A stretch of DNA of 64,000 nucleotides from Nannocystis sp. RBIL2 (GTDB taxonomy: Bacteria > Myxococcota_A > Polyangia > Nannocystales > Nannocystaceae). The stretch lies in the NCBI RefSeq assembly GCF_026626745.1, contig NZ_JAPNJW010000001.1:3952001-4016000 (forward strand). The letters run 5' to 3'. The notes beneath the pieces were generated by a model that did no database searches, was not told the origin of the DNA, and saw nothing but the letters and a program-made list of their open reading frames with translations. Positions 37,201 through 44,907 of this stretch are shown here, piece by piece; the stretch's first letter is position 1; every line of letters starts with the position of its first letter. A program made the translations under genes and the position numbers.

Positions 37201-37391
37201 ATGCGCGTGACGCCCTCGTAGAGCCGCTCGGGCGGCGCGCCGGGATAGATCGCGGTCACCGAGACCGTCACCGGCGCCACGCTCGGGTACTGCGAGATCG
37301 GCAGATAGACCAGCGAGATCGCTCCCGCCAGCATGATGAACAGCGACACGGCCCAGGCGAAGATCGGGCGATCGATGAAGAAGCGGATCAT
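34287..37391 (-). CDS. RND efflux pump, HAE-1/AcrB type
   Basis: A 1034-residue inner-membrane transporter, the usual HAE-1 length. MIRFFIDRPIFAWAVSLFIML is the canonical start. The proton-relay Asp pair sits in GILVDDAIVVVENVERIM, and the conserved ATTRKAM..ITGAIIGITVVL segment follows. Two large periplasmic loops and twelve helices are evident. With the MFP gene just upstream it forms an operon; the outer-membrane channel gene is not in the window. GAGGGGG precedes ATG 37391. Substrates are probably hydrophobic drugs or metabolites. Confidence 0.94.
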   Translation of the reverse strand: MIRFFIDRPIFAWAVSLFIMLAGAISLVYLPISQYPSVAPVTVSVTAIYPGAPPERLYEGVTRILEEELNGIPGVMYFESTSDASGTAQIMVSFAPGYDPAKATVAVQNRLKRVEARLPRVVAQQGVQIEEATTAIMQFVTVRATDGSMTEVELGDLAARRILGELRRVPGVGRATLFSTEKALRVWIDPVRLVGFGLTAGDVTAAIESQNAQIASGTVGAPPAVDGQRIAANVLVKGQLGTVQEFEQIVLRANTDGSLVRLRDVADVELGGQSYLFQSRLDGVPAAGIGIQLAPGGNALATATGVHEKIAELMRTMPANVEISVPYDTTPFVEVSIRQVVVTLLEAMGLVFAVMFLFLQDFRYTIIPAIVVPVALLGTCAALLLAGFSINVLTMFGMVLAIGILVDDAIVVVENVERIMAEEGLGPKAATRKAMSQITGAIIGITVVLIAVFLPMAFFPGSVGVIYRQFAVSMATSIAFSAFLALSLTPALCGTLLRPHTAEHGRARRGPFAWFNRGFEALTMGYRAGVGGVLRRPARSLVVYVALLGALAWCYQRLPSSFLPTEDQGYLIVDVQTPPEASQERTLDVIEKIEAHFASDAAVASVATIAGFGFSGQGQNAALAFIMLDDWSQRGPEDSADAVGRRANAALGGMADAIAFALAPPAIESLGNSSGFSFRLQDKAQRGQKALAAARDQLLAAASQSPVLANVYVEGLPTAPQIELRVDRDKANALGVQFGAINQTLSTSLGSGYVNDFPNQSRMQRVIVQADAARRMKAEDLLDLFVRNSEGKMVPMRAFAEVAWTMGPSQVASFNGYQTIKFSGMAAPGRASGDAMAEMERLAGQLPEGFDHAWTGQSLQEKLSGSQAVYLLALSLVCVFLCLAALYESWSIPLAVLLVIPTGVLGSVLAILWRELPNDVYFKVGLITIIGLTAKNAILIIEVAKELVAEGRSVRAAAVEACRLRFRPIVMTSLAFILGVVPLAIASGASSNSQRAIGTGVLGGMLAATVLAIFATPLFFALIAAASRKKAEPE

Positions 37392-37418
37392 GACGGTGCC
37401 CCCTCGGGCGAATGAAAA

Positions 37419-38561
37419 TCAGCGCTGCGCGGTGGCCGACGCCGGCGCCGGCGCGGCCCAGGGCACGGCCTTCACGCTGGCGCCCGGACCGATCTTCTGG
37501 AACCCCTCGACGACCACGTTGTCGCCGGCGACGAGGCCCTCCTCGACGATCCAGCCGCGCTCGGTGAGCGGCCCGGTGCGCAGTGGTTTGAGCGCGATCT
37601 TGCCGGCGTCGTCGACCACGTACGCCTGCGCCTCGCCGGCGCTGCTGCGCTGGATCGCCTGCGGCGGCACCACGATCGCCTCGACGTCGCGCCCGCGGGC
37701 CAGCCGCACGCGCACGTAGGTCCCGGGCAGCAGGCCGCCCTCCGGGTTGGGGAACGACGCGCGCGTCGTCACCTGGGCGGTGCCCGGGTCGACGCTGACG
37801 TCGGTGAACAGCAGCTGCCCGACCTCGCCGTACAGGCTGCCGTCGGCGCGCACCAGCTCGACCTTGGCCGCGCCGTCGCGCTCGCTCGGGTCGACGAGGT
37901 CGACCGGCTGCACGAAGTCGACGTAGATCGGATCGAGCTGCTGAATGGTGGCGAGGTGGGTGGCGGCGACCTCGTTGACGAGCGCGCCCTCGGTCACCAG
38001 AGCGCGACCGATCCGCCCGCTGATCGGCGCGCGCACCGTGGCGTGATCGAGGTCGACGCGCGCGCGAGCCACCCGCGCCCGCGCCGACGCGACGTCCGCC
38101 TCGGCCTGCTTGAGCGCCGAGTCGGCGACGTCGTTCTGGGCAGTGCTGACGGTCTGCCGCTCGAGCAGCGTCAGCGTGCGGTTCGCGTGGCGCTGCGCCT
38201 GATCGCGTGTCGCCTCGGCGCGCACGAGCGCGGCCGTCTGGGCGTCGCGCTCCGCCCGGTAGAGCGTGGGCTCGAGGCGAAACAACACGTCGCCCTTGCG
38301 CACGAAGCTGCCCTCCTCGAACACGCGCTCGAGGACGATGCCGGAGATCCGCGCTCGGACCTCGGCGACGCGCGAGGAGGCGACACGCCCCGGCAGCTCG
38401 CGCACGCGAGGGACCGCCTGGGTCGCGGCGACCACGGTCGACACCTCGGTGACGGGCGGCTCGCTTGCGGGGGCCGCGTGAGTCGCCGACGGCTCACACC
38501 CGACGAGCAGGGCGAGCAGCGCCAGGCCAGGGACGAACGAGGAGGAGAGATACGGTTGCAT
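37419..38561 (-). CDS. RND membrane fusion protein, AcrA type
   Basis: A 380-residue periplasmic adaptor lipoprotein. The signal ends LALLVGC. The lipoyl/hairpin order is clear: LPGRVASSRVAEVRARISG, EEGSFVRKGDVLFRLEP, a coiled hairpin (~100-165), and VRAPISGRIGRALVTEGALV. The beta-barrel and C-terminal domains follow (GTYVRVRLARGRDVEAIVVP). It links the RND pump to an outer-membrane channel. Order on the minus strand is TetR, MFP, RND with a 27-base gap to RND, so one operon. Confidence 0.93.
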   Translation of the reverse strand: MQPYLSSSFVPGLALLALLVGCEPSATHAAPASEPPVTEVSTVVAATQAVPRVRELPGRVASSRVAEVRARISGIVLERVFEEGSFVRKGDVLFRLEPTLYRAERDAQTAALVRAEATRDQAQRHANRTLTLLERQTVSTAQNDVADSALKQAEADVASARARVARARVDLDHATVRAPISGRIGRALVTEGALVNEVAATHLATIQQLDPIYVDFVQPVDLVDPSERDGAAKVELVRADGSLYGEVGQLLFTDVSVDPGTAQVTTRASFPNPEGGLLPGTYVRVRLARGRDVEAIVVPPQAIQRSSAGEAQAYVVDDAGKIALKPLRTGPLTERGWIVEEGLVAGDNVVVEGFQKIGPGASVKAVPWAAPAPASATAQR

Positions 38562-38684
38562 GATTCAGGACCCGTCGCATTCGCACCTCTCCGACCGGAC
38601 GACGTCCGGGTCCGAGGCGCAGCGCGCATTGGTAGAAATGTGGGGGACGATCGCAGGTGCCGTGGAGCGCCGCAGGCTCCGTCG

Positions 38685-39245
38685 TTACCGCTTTCGGGTC
38701 AGGTCGATCATTTGCGTGAGGAGAGTCTGGCGGTCGATCGGGGGTTCACCGTCCTGCGCCATCAGGTCCTCCAGCCACACCCCGTCGGCCGCGTAGCGGA
38801 CGAGTTGCAGCTCCGGATCGGCGTCGGTGTCGCGGTGACGTTGCAGGCGCTCCCTGTACCAGTCGCCCCACGCCTGCCGCAGCGCCGGGTCGATCAGGGT
38901 CGAGACCGAGAGCGCCGCGCACGGACAGGGCCCGGTCTTGTCGACGCGCAGGGTGCTGCGGACATATGCCCGCGTGAATCGTCCGTGGGCGACGGGATCC
39001 GCCGCCATGGCCGCGTCGATCTCGCCGTCGAGGTTCCGCAGCTGCTCGGCGAACAGCGCCTCGGTCAGCCTCTGCTTGCTGGCGAAATGATGCAGCAGCC
39101 CGCCCTTCGTCACCCCCGCGGCGTCGGCCACCGCCTGCACGGTGAGGTTGGCGAGGCCGCGGTCGACCAAAATCTGCGCAGCGCAATCGAGCAACTTCTG
39201 TCGCACGACATCCGGCTCTTTCTTGCGCTGGTTGGCGAGCGACAC
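38685..39245 (-). CDS. TetR/AcrR-family repressor of the RND operon
   Basis: A 186-residue regulator. The HTH reads VQAVADAAGVTKGGLLHHFAS and the C-terminal domain is of the TetR_C type, with Cys-rich GPCPCAALSVSTLI. It lies upstream of and in the same direction as MFP-RND, and an 18-bp palindrome overlaps its own -10 region, so autorepression is likely. GTG 39245 is chosen because upstream residues are non-conserved and the operator/promoter would otherwise be coding. Confidence 0.88.
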   Translation of the reverse strand: MSLANQRKKEPDVVRQKLLDCAAQILVDRGLANLTVQAVADAAGVTKGGLLHHFASKQRLTEALFAEQLRNLDGEIDAAMAADPVAHGRFTRAYVRSTLRVDKTGPCPCAALSVSTLIDPALRQAWGDWYRERLQRHRDTDADPELQLVRYAADGVWLEDLMAQDGEPPIDRQTLLTQMIDLTRKR

Positions 39246-39254
39246 GGGGCGGGA

Positions 39255-39275
39255 AACATACCGGCTGGTCGGTAT
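39255..39275 (-). promoter_or_regulatory. TetR operator overlapping a -10 box
   Basis: ATACCG-N6-CGGTAT (39258-39275) overlaps the minus-strand -10 TATGTT (39255-39260), nine bases before GTG 39245. This fits autorepression by the TetR protein. Confidence 0.65.
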
Positions 39276-39534
39276 CTTCGCAAGCGGACTCGCGCCCGCC
39301 GCCGCCGCCCGGACCGCTGCTTTATGCACGAATGCGGGCCAGCAGACAACGTTTGGCGACTCACGCCCGTTCGCTGCTTTCCGCCCGCGCCGAGCACGCT
39401 CGTGCACCGGCGGCGCGCGAGAACGCGCAATCGAACCCTGTCCTCCGACATACGTGCGACTGTCCCACCGAGAGTCGCAGTACCAACTTTTTCATGCGAC
39501 CGCGGCGACGAATGTACGCAGCGCCGATCGCCGC

Positions 39535-40971
39535 TCACAGGTGGACGACCAGCGGCCCGTCCTTCGAACCGCGGACCCACTTCGCGGCGCATTGATGCCA
39601 CTCGTCGTCGGCGCGCAGCGGTTCGAAATCGACGGCGCCCAGACGTCCGCCGCGGATGGTGAACGCCACGTTGCCCGACGGCGCGGCCGGGCAGCGGCGC
39701 AGCTGATCGACCAGAGTGGGTCGAGCGCGGCGGACCGGCACGGGCGGCGGTGACGGCGGTGGCGGCTTCGCGTCGGGCACGACCACCACCACCGGCGACG
39801 GCGCGGGGCTCGGCGGCGGCGCCTCGGCGATCTGCAGCGCCGCCGGCACTGCAGGCACGAGCCACCACAGCGACCCGCCCAGCGCCAGCAACAACACCAG
39901 CGGAGCCCATCGCAGCAGGCTCCAGCGCGAGCGCGGCGGGCTCGCGGGCGACACCGGCGGCGCGGCGATCCACGGCGCCGCCTCGCCGGCCTCGCGCTCC
40001 ACGTCGGCCGCGGGCGGCCGCGCAGTCGCGACCCCGGGCATCGACTTCGACGGCGCCTGGACGCGCCGCAGCTCGCGGGCGAACGCCTGCGCGGAGCTCG
40101 GCCGCCGCGCGGGATTGGTGCCGAGGGCGCGCTGCAGCAGTTGATCGAGCTCGGGCGGCACGTGCGTGCCGAGCCGCGACAGCGGGATCGGCGGCGAGCC
40201 GCCCGCGATCTCGGCCTGCTGTTGCTGCGCGGTGTGACCGTCCCAGGGGATCCGGCCCGTGAGCAATTTGTAGAGCGTCACGCCGAGCGCGAACACTTCG
40301 GAGGCCTCGGTGAACGGCGAGGTCTCGATCTTTTTTTCCTTGATCTGGGCGTAGACCTCGGGCGCGCAATAACCGGGCGTGTGGGCGATCCACGCCGTGG
40401 GCTCGGCGAGCTGCGACACGATCGGCGCCGCCAGCGGCCGCTGACGCACCAGCCCGAGATCGATGAGCACGACCCGCTCGTCGTCGTCGCCGCCGCCGAG
40501 CACCATGAAGTTGTCGGGCTTGATGTCGCGGTGAAACCACCCCGCCGCGTGCAGGCTCGCCACCGCGTCGGCCGCCTTCGCCATCAGCTCGACCGCCCGC
40601 CGCCAGTACATCGGCCGCCCGTCGGCGAGCCCCTGCAGGCTCTTGCCGTCGAGCCACTCCATCACCAGGTACTCGACCTTGGCCTCGAGGCGGAAGTCGA
40701 GCACGCGCACCACATGAGGGTCGCGCAGCCGAAAGCCGAGGATCGCCTCGGTCTTGAAGTGGGCGAAGCAATAGTCGTCGTTGCGAGCGAAGTCCTCCGG
40801 GTCGCCGTCCGCCCCGACCATCCGCCGCACCTTGACCGCGACCGGCGTCTCGAGCACCTCGTGCCAGCCCTCGTACAGGTCGGCGAAGCCACCGGCCGCG
40901 ACGTGCCGCTTGATGCGGTAGACGCCGCCCAAGGTGCGTCCCACGAGCGCCTTCGGATCCGGCCTGACCAT
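39535..40971 (-). CDS. Transmembrane Ser/Thr kinase with DLG motif
   Basis: A 478-residue kinase. The domain (~18-285) has VAAGGFADLYEGW, VAVKVRRM and WFHRDIKPDNFMV. The metal-binding loop reads VLIDLGLVRQ, so DFG is DLG. HTPGYCAPEV replaces the usual GTP-x-Y-MAPE. A membrane helix (LVLLLALGGSLWWLVPAVP) separates it from a short Pro-rich C-terminal domain with RCPAAPSGNVAFTIRGGRLG. HRD Asp and Lys are present, so activity is plausible. ATG five bases after TATGAG. Confidence 0.87.
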   Translation of the reverse strand: MVRPDPKALVGRTLGGVYRIKRHVAAGGFADLYEGWHEVLETPVAVKVRRMVGADGDPEDFARNDDYCFAHFKTEAILGFRLRDPHVVRVLDFRLEAKVEYLVMEWLDGKSLQGLADGRPMYWRRAVELMAKAADAVASLHAAGWFHRDIKPDNFMVLGGGDDDERVVLIDLGLVRQRPLAAPIVSQLAEPTAWIAHTPGYCAPEVYAQIKEKKIETSPFTEASEVFALGVTLYKLLTGRIPWDGHTAQQQQAEIAGGSPPIPLSRLGTHVPPELDQLLQRALGTNPARRPSSAQAFARELRRVQAPSKSMPGVATARPPAADVEREAGEAAPWIAAPPVSPASPPRSRWSLLRWAPLVLLLALGGSLWWLVPAVPAALQIAEAPPPSPAPSPVVVVVPDAKPPPPSPPPVPVRRARPTLVDQLRRCPAAPSGNVAFTIRGGRLGAVDFEPLRADDEWHQCAAKWVRGSKDGPLVVHL

Positions 40972-41000
40972 GGCGTCTCATAGCACGACCGCAGGTCTGC

Positions 41001-41132
41001 GGTATACGAGGGGGCGTGAGCCAAGCGCCTTCAAGACGATGTACACGCACATGTTTCCCCGGCGCTGCAAGTTCTTGGTATACGAGACGAGACCAGGCCC
41101 TGCGACGGTAAGACGATGTACACGCACATGTT
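41001..41132. repeat. Tandem duplication of a start region (77 bp)
   Basis: GGTATACGAG recurs at 41001 and 41077, and a 23-base stretch containing ATGTACACGCACATG recurs identically at 41033-41055 and 41110-41132. The second copy supplies the start of the next gene; the first opens a short overlapping frame beginning with the same MYTHM. Confidence 0.7.
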
Positions 41133-41916
41133 GTTCTTCACGCTGGTCGGAGCCCCCAGCACCTGTCCCGAAGTTTTAGTGCCGGCTTGCACCGAATACG
41201 CCGCCGACCGCCGGCTCGAAGCCGCCGAGCTCGCCGCACCGATCGCAGCCGCCGCGTCCGTCGCGCCAGAGGACCGCCGCCTGGCGGCCGCCATGGCGGC
41301 AGGCGTGTGGATCGACGAAGGCCGCACCGACACCCGGTGCAGGGCCAAGGCGCTGCTCGACGCTTACTTCGCGGACCCGACCCTGCCGCGCAACTCGGCG
41401 CTCGAGCGCCGCCGCCGCGCGGTCGAGGCCGATAAGTGTGAAAAGTCCGGCTCGCCCGCCGAAGCCCCGCCGCAAGCCGCGGCGACTCCCCCGCCCGCGT
41501 CGCCGTCCGAAGCCGAGGCGCCGCGCCCGACGAAGCCGCCGCGATCGCCGGTCCCCGAGCGCGACGACAAGGAGCGCCTCAGCACCGGCCGAGGTCTGCT
41601 CGGCGCCGGCGGAGGCCTCGCTGCGCTCATGATCGGCACGCTCGTGGTGTCGGGCGTGTACCTCGACCAGGCCCGGTCGATCACGTCGCAGGCGATCGTC
41701 GAGCACCGCCTGATGACCTTCGAGGAGAAGGACGAGTTCCTGCGGGTGTTCGGCATCGCGGACCAGACGCGGTGGCTCGGGCTGGGCTTCGGGGTCGCCG
41801 CCGTGATGACCCTGGCCGTCGGGATCCCGATGTTCGCGAAGGCGAAGCGGCGGACCCGAGTGAGCCCGTACGTGCGCGGCGAGACCGCCGGTGTCATCTT
41901 CAGCGGGGCGTTCTGA
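41116..41916 (+). CDS. Hypothetical membrane protein with Pro-rich linker
   Basis: A 266-residue protein. The N terminus (LFFTLVGAPSTCPEVLVPAC) is weakly signal-like. A helical region (~30-95) is followed by a Pro/Ala/Glu linker, and two membrane helices (LLGAGGGLAALMIGTLVVSG; LGLGFGVAAVMTLAVGIPMF) flank a short polar loop. No family recognised. The last residues (GVIFSGAF) have a decayed echo upstream of the second P gene (47388-47420), showing that this 3' end was copied with the downstream gene. The start lies in a duplicated segment. Confidence 0.68.
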   Translation: MYTHMLFFTLVGAPSTCPEVLVPACTEYAADRRLEAAELAAPIAAAASVAPEDRRLAAAMAAGVWIDEGRTDTRCRAKALLDAYFADPTLPRNSALERRRRAVEADKCEKSGSPAEAPPQAAATPPPASPSEAEAPRPTKPPRSPVPERDDKERLSTGRGLLGAGGGLAALMIGTLVVSGVYLDQARSITSQAIVEHRLMTFEEKDEFLRVFGIADQTRWLGLGFGVAAVMTLAVGIPMFAKAKRRTRVSPYVRGETAGVIFSGAF

Positions 41917-41932
41917 TCGGAGCACCGCGCAC

Positions 41933-43558
41933 ATGTCCCGAAGTACACTCGTGCTCCCGCTCGCCGCCGCCGCCTGCTTCGCGCAGTCGTGGGCCGACGG
42001 CTCGGATCGATTCCCCCACGAGACCGACAGCGAAGCCGGCTCGTCGGCAGCGACGAGCACGGGCACGACCACGACCACCGGCGAGCCGCCGCAGACCGTG
42101 ACGGGAACCACGTGGCCGGGCACCACCGACCTCGTCACCGGCTCGTCCACGTCCGAGGGTCCCGCGGCCCAGCCTCCGGAGATCTCCAGCTTCACGGTCG
42201 AGCCCGACACGCTGCACGAGGCCGGCACCGCGGAGGTGCACGCCGTCGTCAGCGACGACGTGGTGTCGCTGCAGCTGCGCGTCGACGGCGAGGAGGTATG
42301 GGCCGGGCCGCCGGCCGAGTTCGAGTGGAGCTTCGCGGCCACCTCGAAAGCCGCGTCCGAGGGCACGTACACGCTCGAGCTCGTCGCCCGCGACAGCGAG
42401 GGCCTCACCGCCAGCGCGACTGCGATGCTGTGGGTCACGATGCCGGACACAGGGGCCGAGCGCTGCACATTCACCGAAGACGTCGGCGCAGGCCGCCTTA
42501 CCGCCGCGGTCTATTCTGAAGATGCGCTGGTCGTCGTCGGCGCGCTGGCCAATCCGTCGTACCAGGCCACGGTGTGGCGCCTCGACCCGGACTCGTGCCA
42601 GCCGCAAGCCGGCTACCCGTGGCAGCTCTCGCAGTGGAGCCCGCAGCCGATGCCAACGACCTCGGAGGCCGTGGGCCTGGCGCTCGACGCCGAGGGCCGC
42701 ATGGTGATCGCCGCCAACATCGGCGCGGGCCTGTCACGCCGGCCCTACCTGGCGGTGCTGTCGCCCGAGGGCGCGCTCGAGTGGGAGTACGTCGGCCCGA
42801 TGGGGCAGACGTACAGCGGGGTCACTGCCGCGCCGAATCGCTTCGTGGTGGTGGGTGAGGTGCATGTCAATCCCAATGACAATAATAATCCTCCGACCTA
42901 CGACGGGCTCGTCGAGAGCTTCGACGCCGCAGGCACGAAGGTCTGGTCGCGAATTCTCGCAGCACCGCTGCCGGGCGATGACTTCGCGGACAACAACAAC
43001 GACCTCGCCGAGCATCCACGCGCACTCAAGTGGCAGGAGGAGAGTCAGACGCTGCTCGTCGTCGGCGAACGTCTGGTCAGAGAAAACATCATTTTCAAGT
43101 GGACGCGGGCCTTCTCGGCGCGCTACACGGCGAACGGCGCCCTAGTCGGTGCCTGGACCTCGAGCGGTCTCGACGGCGACGAGGACGGACTCCTTGCGGT
43201 CGCCACTTGCAGCGGAAAACCAGTGGCTGCCGGCTGGGTGAGCTCCGGACCGAACAGCAGCACCACGGCAACTCGCTGGCTCGATCCCCTCGGCAACGGC
43301 GACAAGCGCCGAATCGACAACCTGGCCGACGCATCCATGCGGGCCGTGGCCTGTGATCGCGAGCAGAAAATATCGGCAGTGGCGACGACCGATACCGACG
43401 CCTACGCCGTCAACTTCAAAAGCAGCGACGATCCCTTCCTGTTCAATCACTTGTTTCCGCAGGCCACATTGGCGGCCGTCGATTGCGATTCCCGTGGCTT
43501 CTGCGCGGCAGCCGGCCTTCTGGGCAATCACGCGTGGGTGCGCGTGCATCACCCGTGA
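41933..43558 (+). CDS. P1: lipoprotein with Ig-like and propeller-like parts
   Basis: A 541-residue lipoprotein (lipobox AAAAC). A Thr-rich linker (~30-75) leads to an Ig-like domain (~78-165: FTVEPDTLHEAGTAEVHAVV, LQLRVDGEEVWAGPPAEFEW) and a beta-propeller-like region with repeated blades (WRLDPDSCQPQAGYPWQ, LALDAEGRMVIAANIGAG, YLAVLSPEGALEWEYVG). A paralogue (P2) lies at 47429. It is tail to tail with M1, 22 bases apart, as P2 is with M3. The ATG sits in a dispersed-palindrome remnant (ACATGTCCCGAAG), with GGAG ten bases upstream. A surface role is likely; function unknown. Confidence 0.8.
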   Translation: MSRSTLVLPLAAAACFAQSWADGSDRFPHETDSEAGSSAATSTGTTTTTGEPPQTVTGTTWPGTTDLVTGSSTSEGPAAQPPEISSFTVEPDTLHEAGTAEVHAVVSDDVVSLQLRVDGEEVWAGPPAEFEWSFAATSKAASEGTYTLELVARDSEGLTASATAMLWVTMPDTGAERCTFTEDVGAGRLTAAVYSEDALVVVGALANPSYQATVWRLDPDSCQPQAGYPWQLSQWSPQPMPTTSEAVGLALDAEGRMVIAANIGAGLSRRPYLAVLSPEGALEWEYVGPMGQTYSGVTAAPNRFVVVGEVHVNPNDNNNPPTYDGLVESFDAAGTKVWSRILAAPLPGDDFADNNNDLAEHPRALKWQEESQTLLVVGERLVRENIIFKWTRAFSARYTANGALVGAWTSSGLDGDEDGLLAVATCSGKPVAAGWVSSGPNSSTTATRWLDPLGNGDKRRIDNLADASMRAVACDREQKISAVATTDTDAYAVNFKSSDDPFLFNHLFPQATLAAVDCDSRGFCAAAGLLGNHAWVRVHHP

Positions 43559-43580
43559 AGCGCCCCTACCGCTACCAGCG

Positions 43581-44723
43581 CTACTCCGGGATGAACTGGT
43601 CGCACAGCGCGGCCACCTGCGCCGCTGTCTCTTTAAAAAAGACACCGTAAGAGGGCGCGCAGATCGATTCGACCTTACCGTGCTTGATGTAATCCTCCCC
43701 GAACAGCCGGAGGCGGTTTGTCGCGGCTAACGGGGGTTCGCCTGGAAAGCACAAGCTCGGCGAAAGCTCGACGTCGGAGGTGATGACGAGGGCGAATACG
43801 GCATCCTCGTCGCCCCCCTTGACCGCATAGAGGGCCTTCGTCCACTGATAAGGGCCTCCGAGCGACTCCTGATCGAAGGTATCCCGAATGACCACCAACA
43901 GGAGCAGCGCGTCGTCGCGCAAAAACCCCTCGTTGCAGCCGCCGGGGCCGTTCAGTTCAACGCCTGTCTCGATCAAGGGATGATCGACGGCCGCGAGGAT
44001 CGAGTTGAAGGGAGCCGGAGTGGCCCCGCCCCAGCCGACCCGGGCGAGGCAGTCGAACGCAGCGGGAAGGTCGGGCTCATCGCGGGTGATGTAGCGGTGG
44101 CCCCCCGCGAGCTTGCAGCGGCGGTTGGAAGAACCGATTCCGACGGGGAAGTTCTCGCCGGCGCCCATTGTGGAATCGCACTCGTCGACGGTCGCCCCGC
44201 ACAGATCCGGCATGCCATTGGGATCGCAGTCAGCCGAATCCTGACACAAGGAGCAATCCTTCATGGCCCACCACTCCGACGAATCCGTGACGAGAACATG
44301 CAGATCGAACCCGCCGAGGTCCTCCTCGAGCGCCTGCGCGAACGCAGGGAACGCCGCCAGCAGCCGCGGCTGGGCGAATTCCATCGTGTGATCGGCAGAG
44401 ATCGCAAAGATGATGTCCACCTTGCCCTGGCAGCCGATCGGCGCCACATCCCCGAAATCAGGCAAGATTCCGCCACTACTGCTGCTCAGGACGGGCTCGC
44501 TCGACCCCGAAATCGACGCATCGCTGGTCGACATCTCGACCGCGCCCGAGGTCGTCGTCGGCGCTGCCGTCGTCGTGCTCGTGTTTGCGTCCGTGGACAC
44601 AGTCGACGGCCCGCTCGTGGTCCCCTCGCCGCCCCCGCTGCCGAAGGGCGTCGTCTCGGCGAGCGGCAGAGCGTGGCAGCCAACGAGGTAGAAAATGACG
44701 GCAAGACCCGTGATGCGCGACAT
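43581..44723 (-). CDS. M1: vWA-like lipoprotein with degenerate MIDAS
   Basis: A 380-residue lipoprotein (lipobox LVGC). A Ser/Thr linker (~20-85) is followed by a von Willebrand A-like fold: VDIIFAISADHTMEFAQPRL, LHVLVTDSS, CDPNGMPDLCGATVDECD, LAAVDHPLIETGV, LLLLVVIRDTFDQESLGG and VFALVITSDVE. The metal site that should read D-x-S-x-S is changed to AISADHTM, so divalent metal binding is probably lost. Many Cys suggest disulfides. It is the best preserved member of the M family, ending 22 bases from the P1 stop. Confidence 0.82.
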   Translation of the reverse strand: MSRITGLAVIFYLVGCHALPLAETTPFGSGGGEGTTSGPSTVSTDANTSTTTAAPTTTSGAVEMSTSDASISGSSEPVLSSSSGGILPDFGDVAPIGCQGKVDIIFAISADHTMEFAQPRLLAAFPAFAQALEEDLGGFDLHVLVTDSSEWWAMKDCSLCQDSADCDPNGMPDLCGATVDECDSTMGAGENFPVGIGSSNRRCKLAGGHRYITRDEPDLPAAFDCLARVGWGGATPAPFNSILAAVDHPLIETGVELNGPGGCNEGFLRDDALLLLVVIRDTFDQESLGGPYQWTKALYAVKGGDEDAVFALVITSDVELSPSLCFPGEPPLAATNRLRLFGEDYIKHGKVESICAPSYGVFFKETAAQVAALCDQFIPE

Positions 44724-44794
44724 CGCGCACCAAGCTACCGACCCCCAACGGCCCGTGCTACCCCTTTGCGCGTCCTTAGGCGCAACTCAAAAAT

Positions 44795-44817
44795 TTTATT
44801 TCGTTGCTTGAGCAACG
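44795..44817 (-). promoter_or_regulatory. M-family upstream element, copy 1
   Basis: TTTATTTCGTTGC (44795-44807) is followed by TTGA and GCAACG, forming a CGTTGC/GCAACG inverted repeat, 72 bases upstream of the M1 start. The same element recurs at 69-74 bases before M2, M4, M3 and M5. Confidence 0.6.
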
Positions 44818-44826
44818 ACCGGCTTC

Positions 44827-44863
44827 GCGGCCCCGGGGGCGGCAACCTCGCCCCCGGGGCCGC
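44827..44863. terminator. Perfect 15-bp GC hairpin downstream of M2
   Basis: Arms GCGGCCCCGGGGGCG and its exact complement with loop GCAACCT, 45 bases past the M2 stop. No T run follows, so it is a terminator or processing structure. Shorter versions of the GGCG-GCAACCT-CGCC core recur near 46170 and 47290. Confidence 0.55.
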
Positions 44864-44907
44864 GAGCATCACCCGTGACGCGATCTCACGCCGACGAAGC
44901 ACCGGCT

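Noticed and set aside
44827-44863. Hairpin as an integron attC or attachment site
   Set aside because: It is a simple GC stem without integrase core sites, and no integrase gene is in the window.
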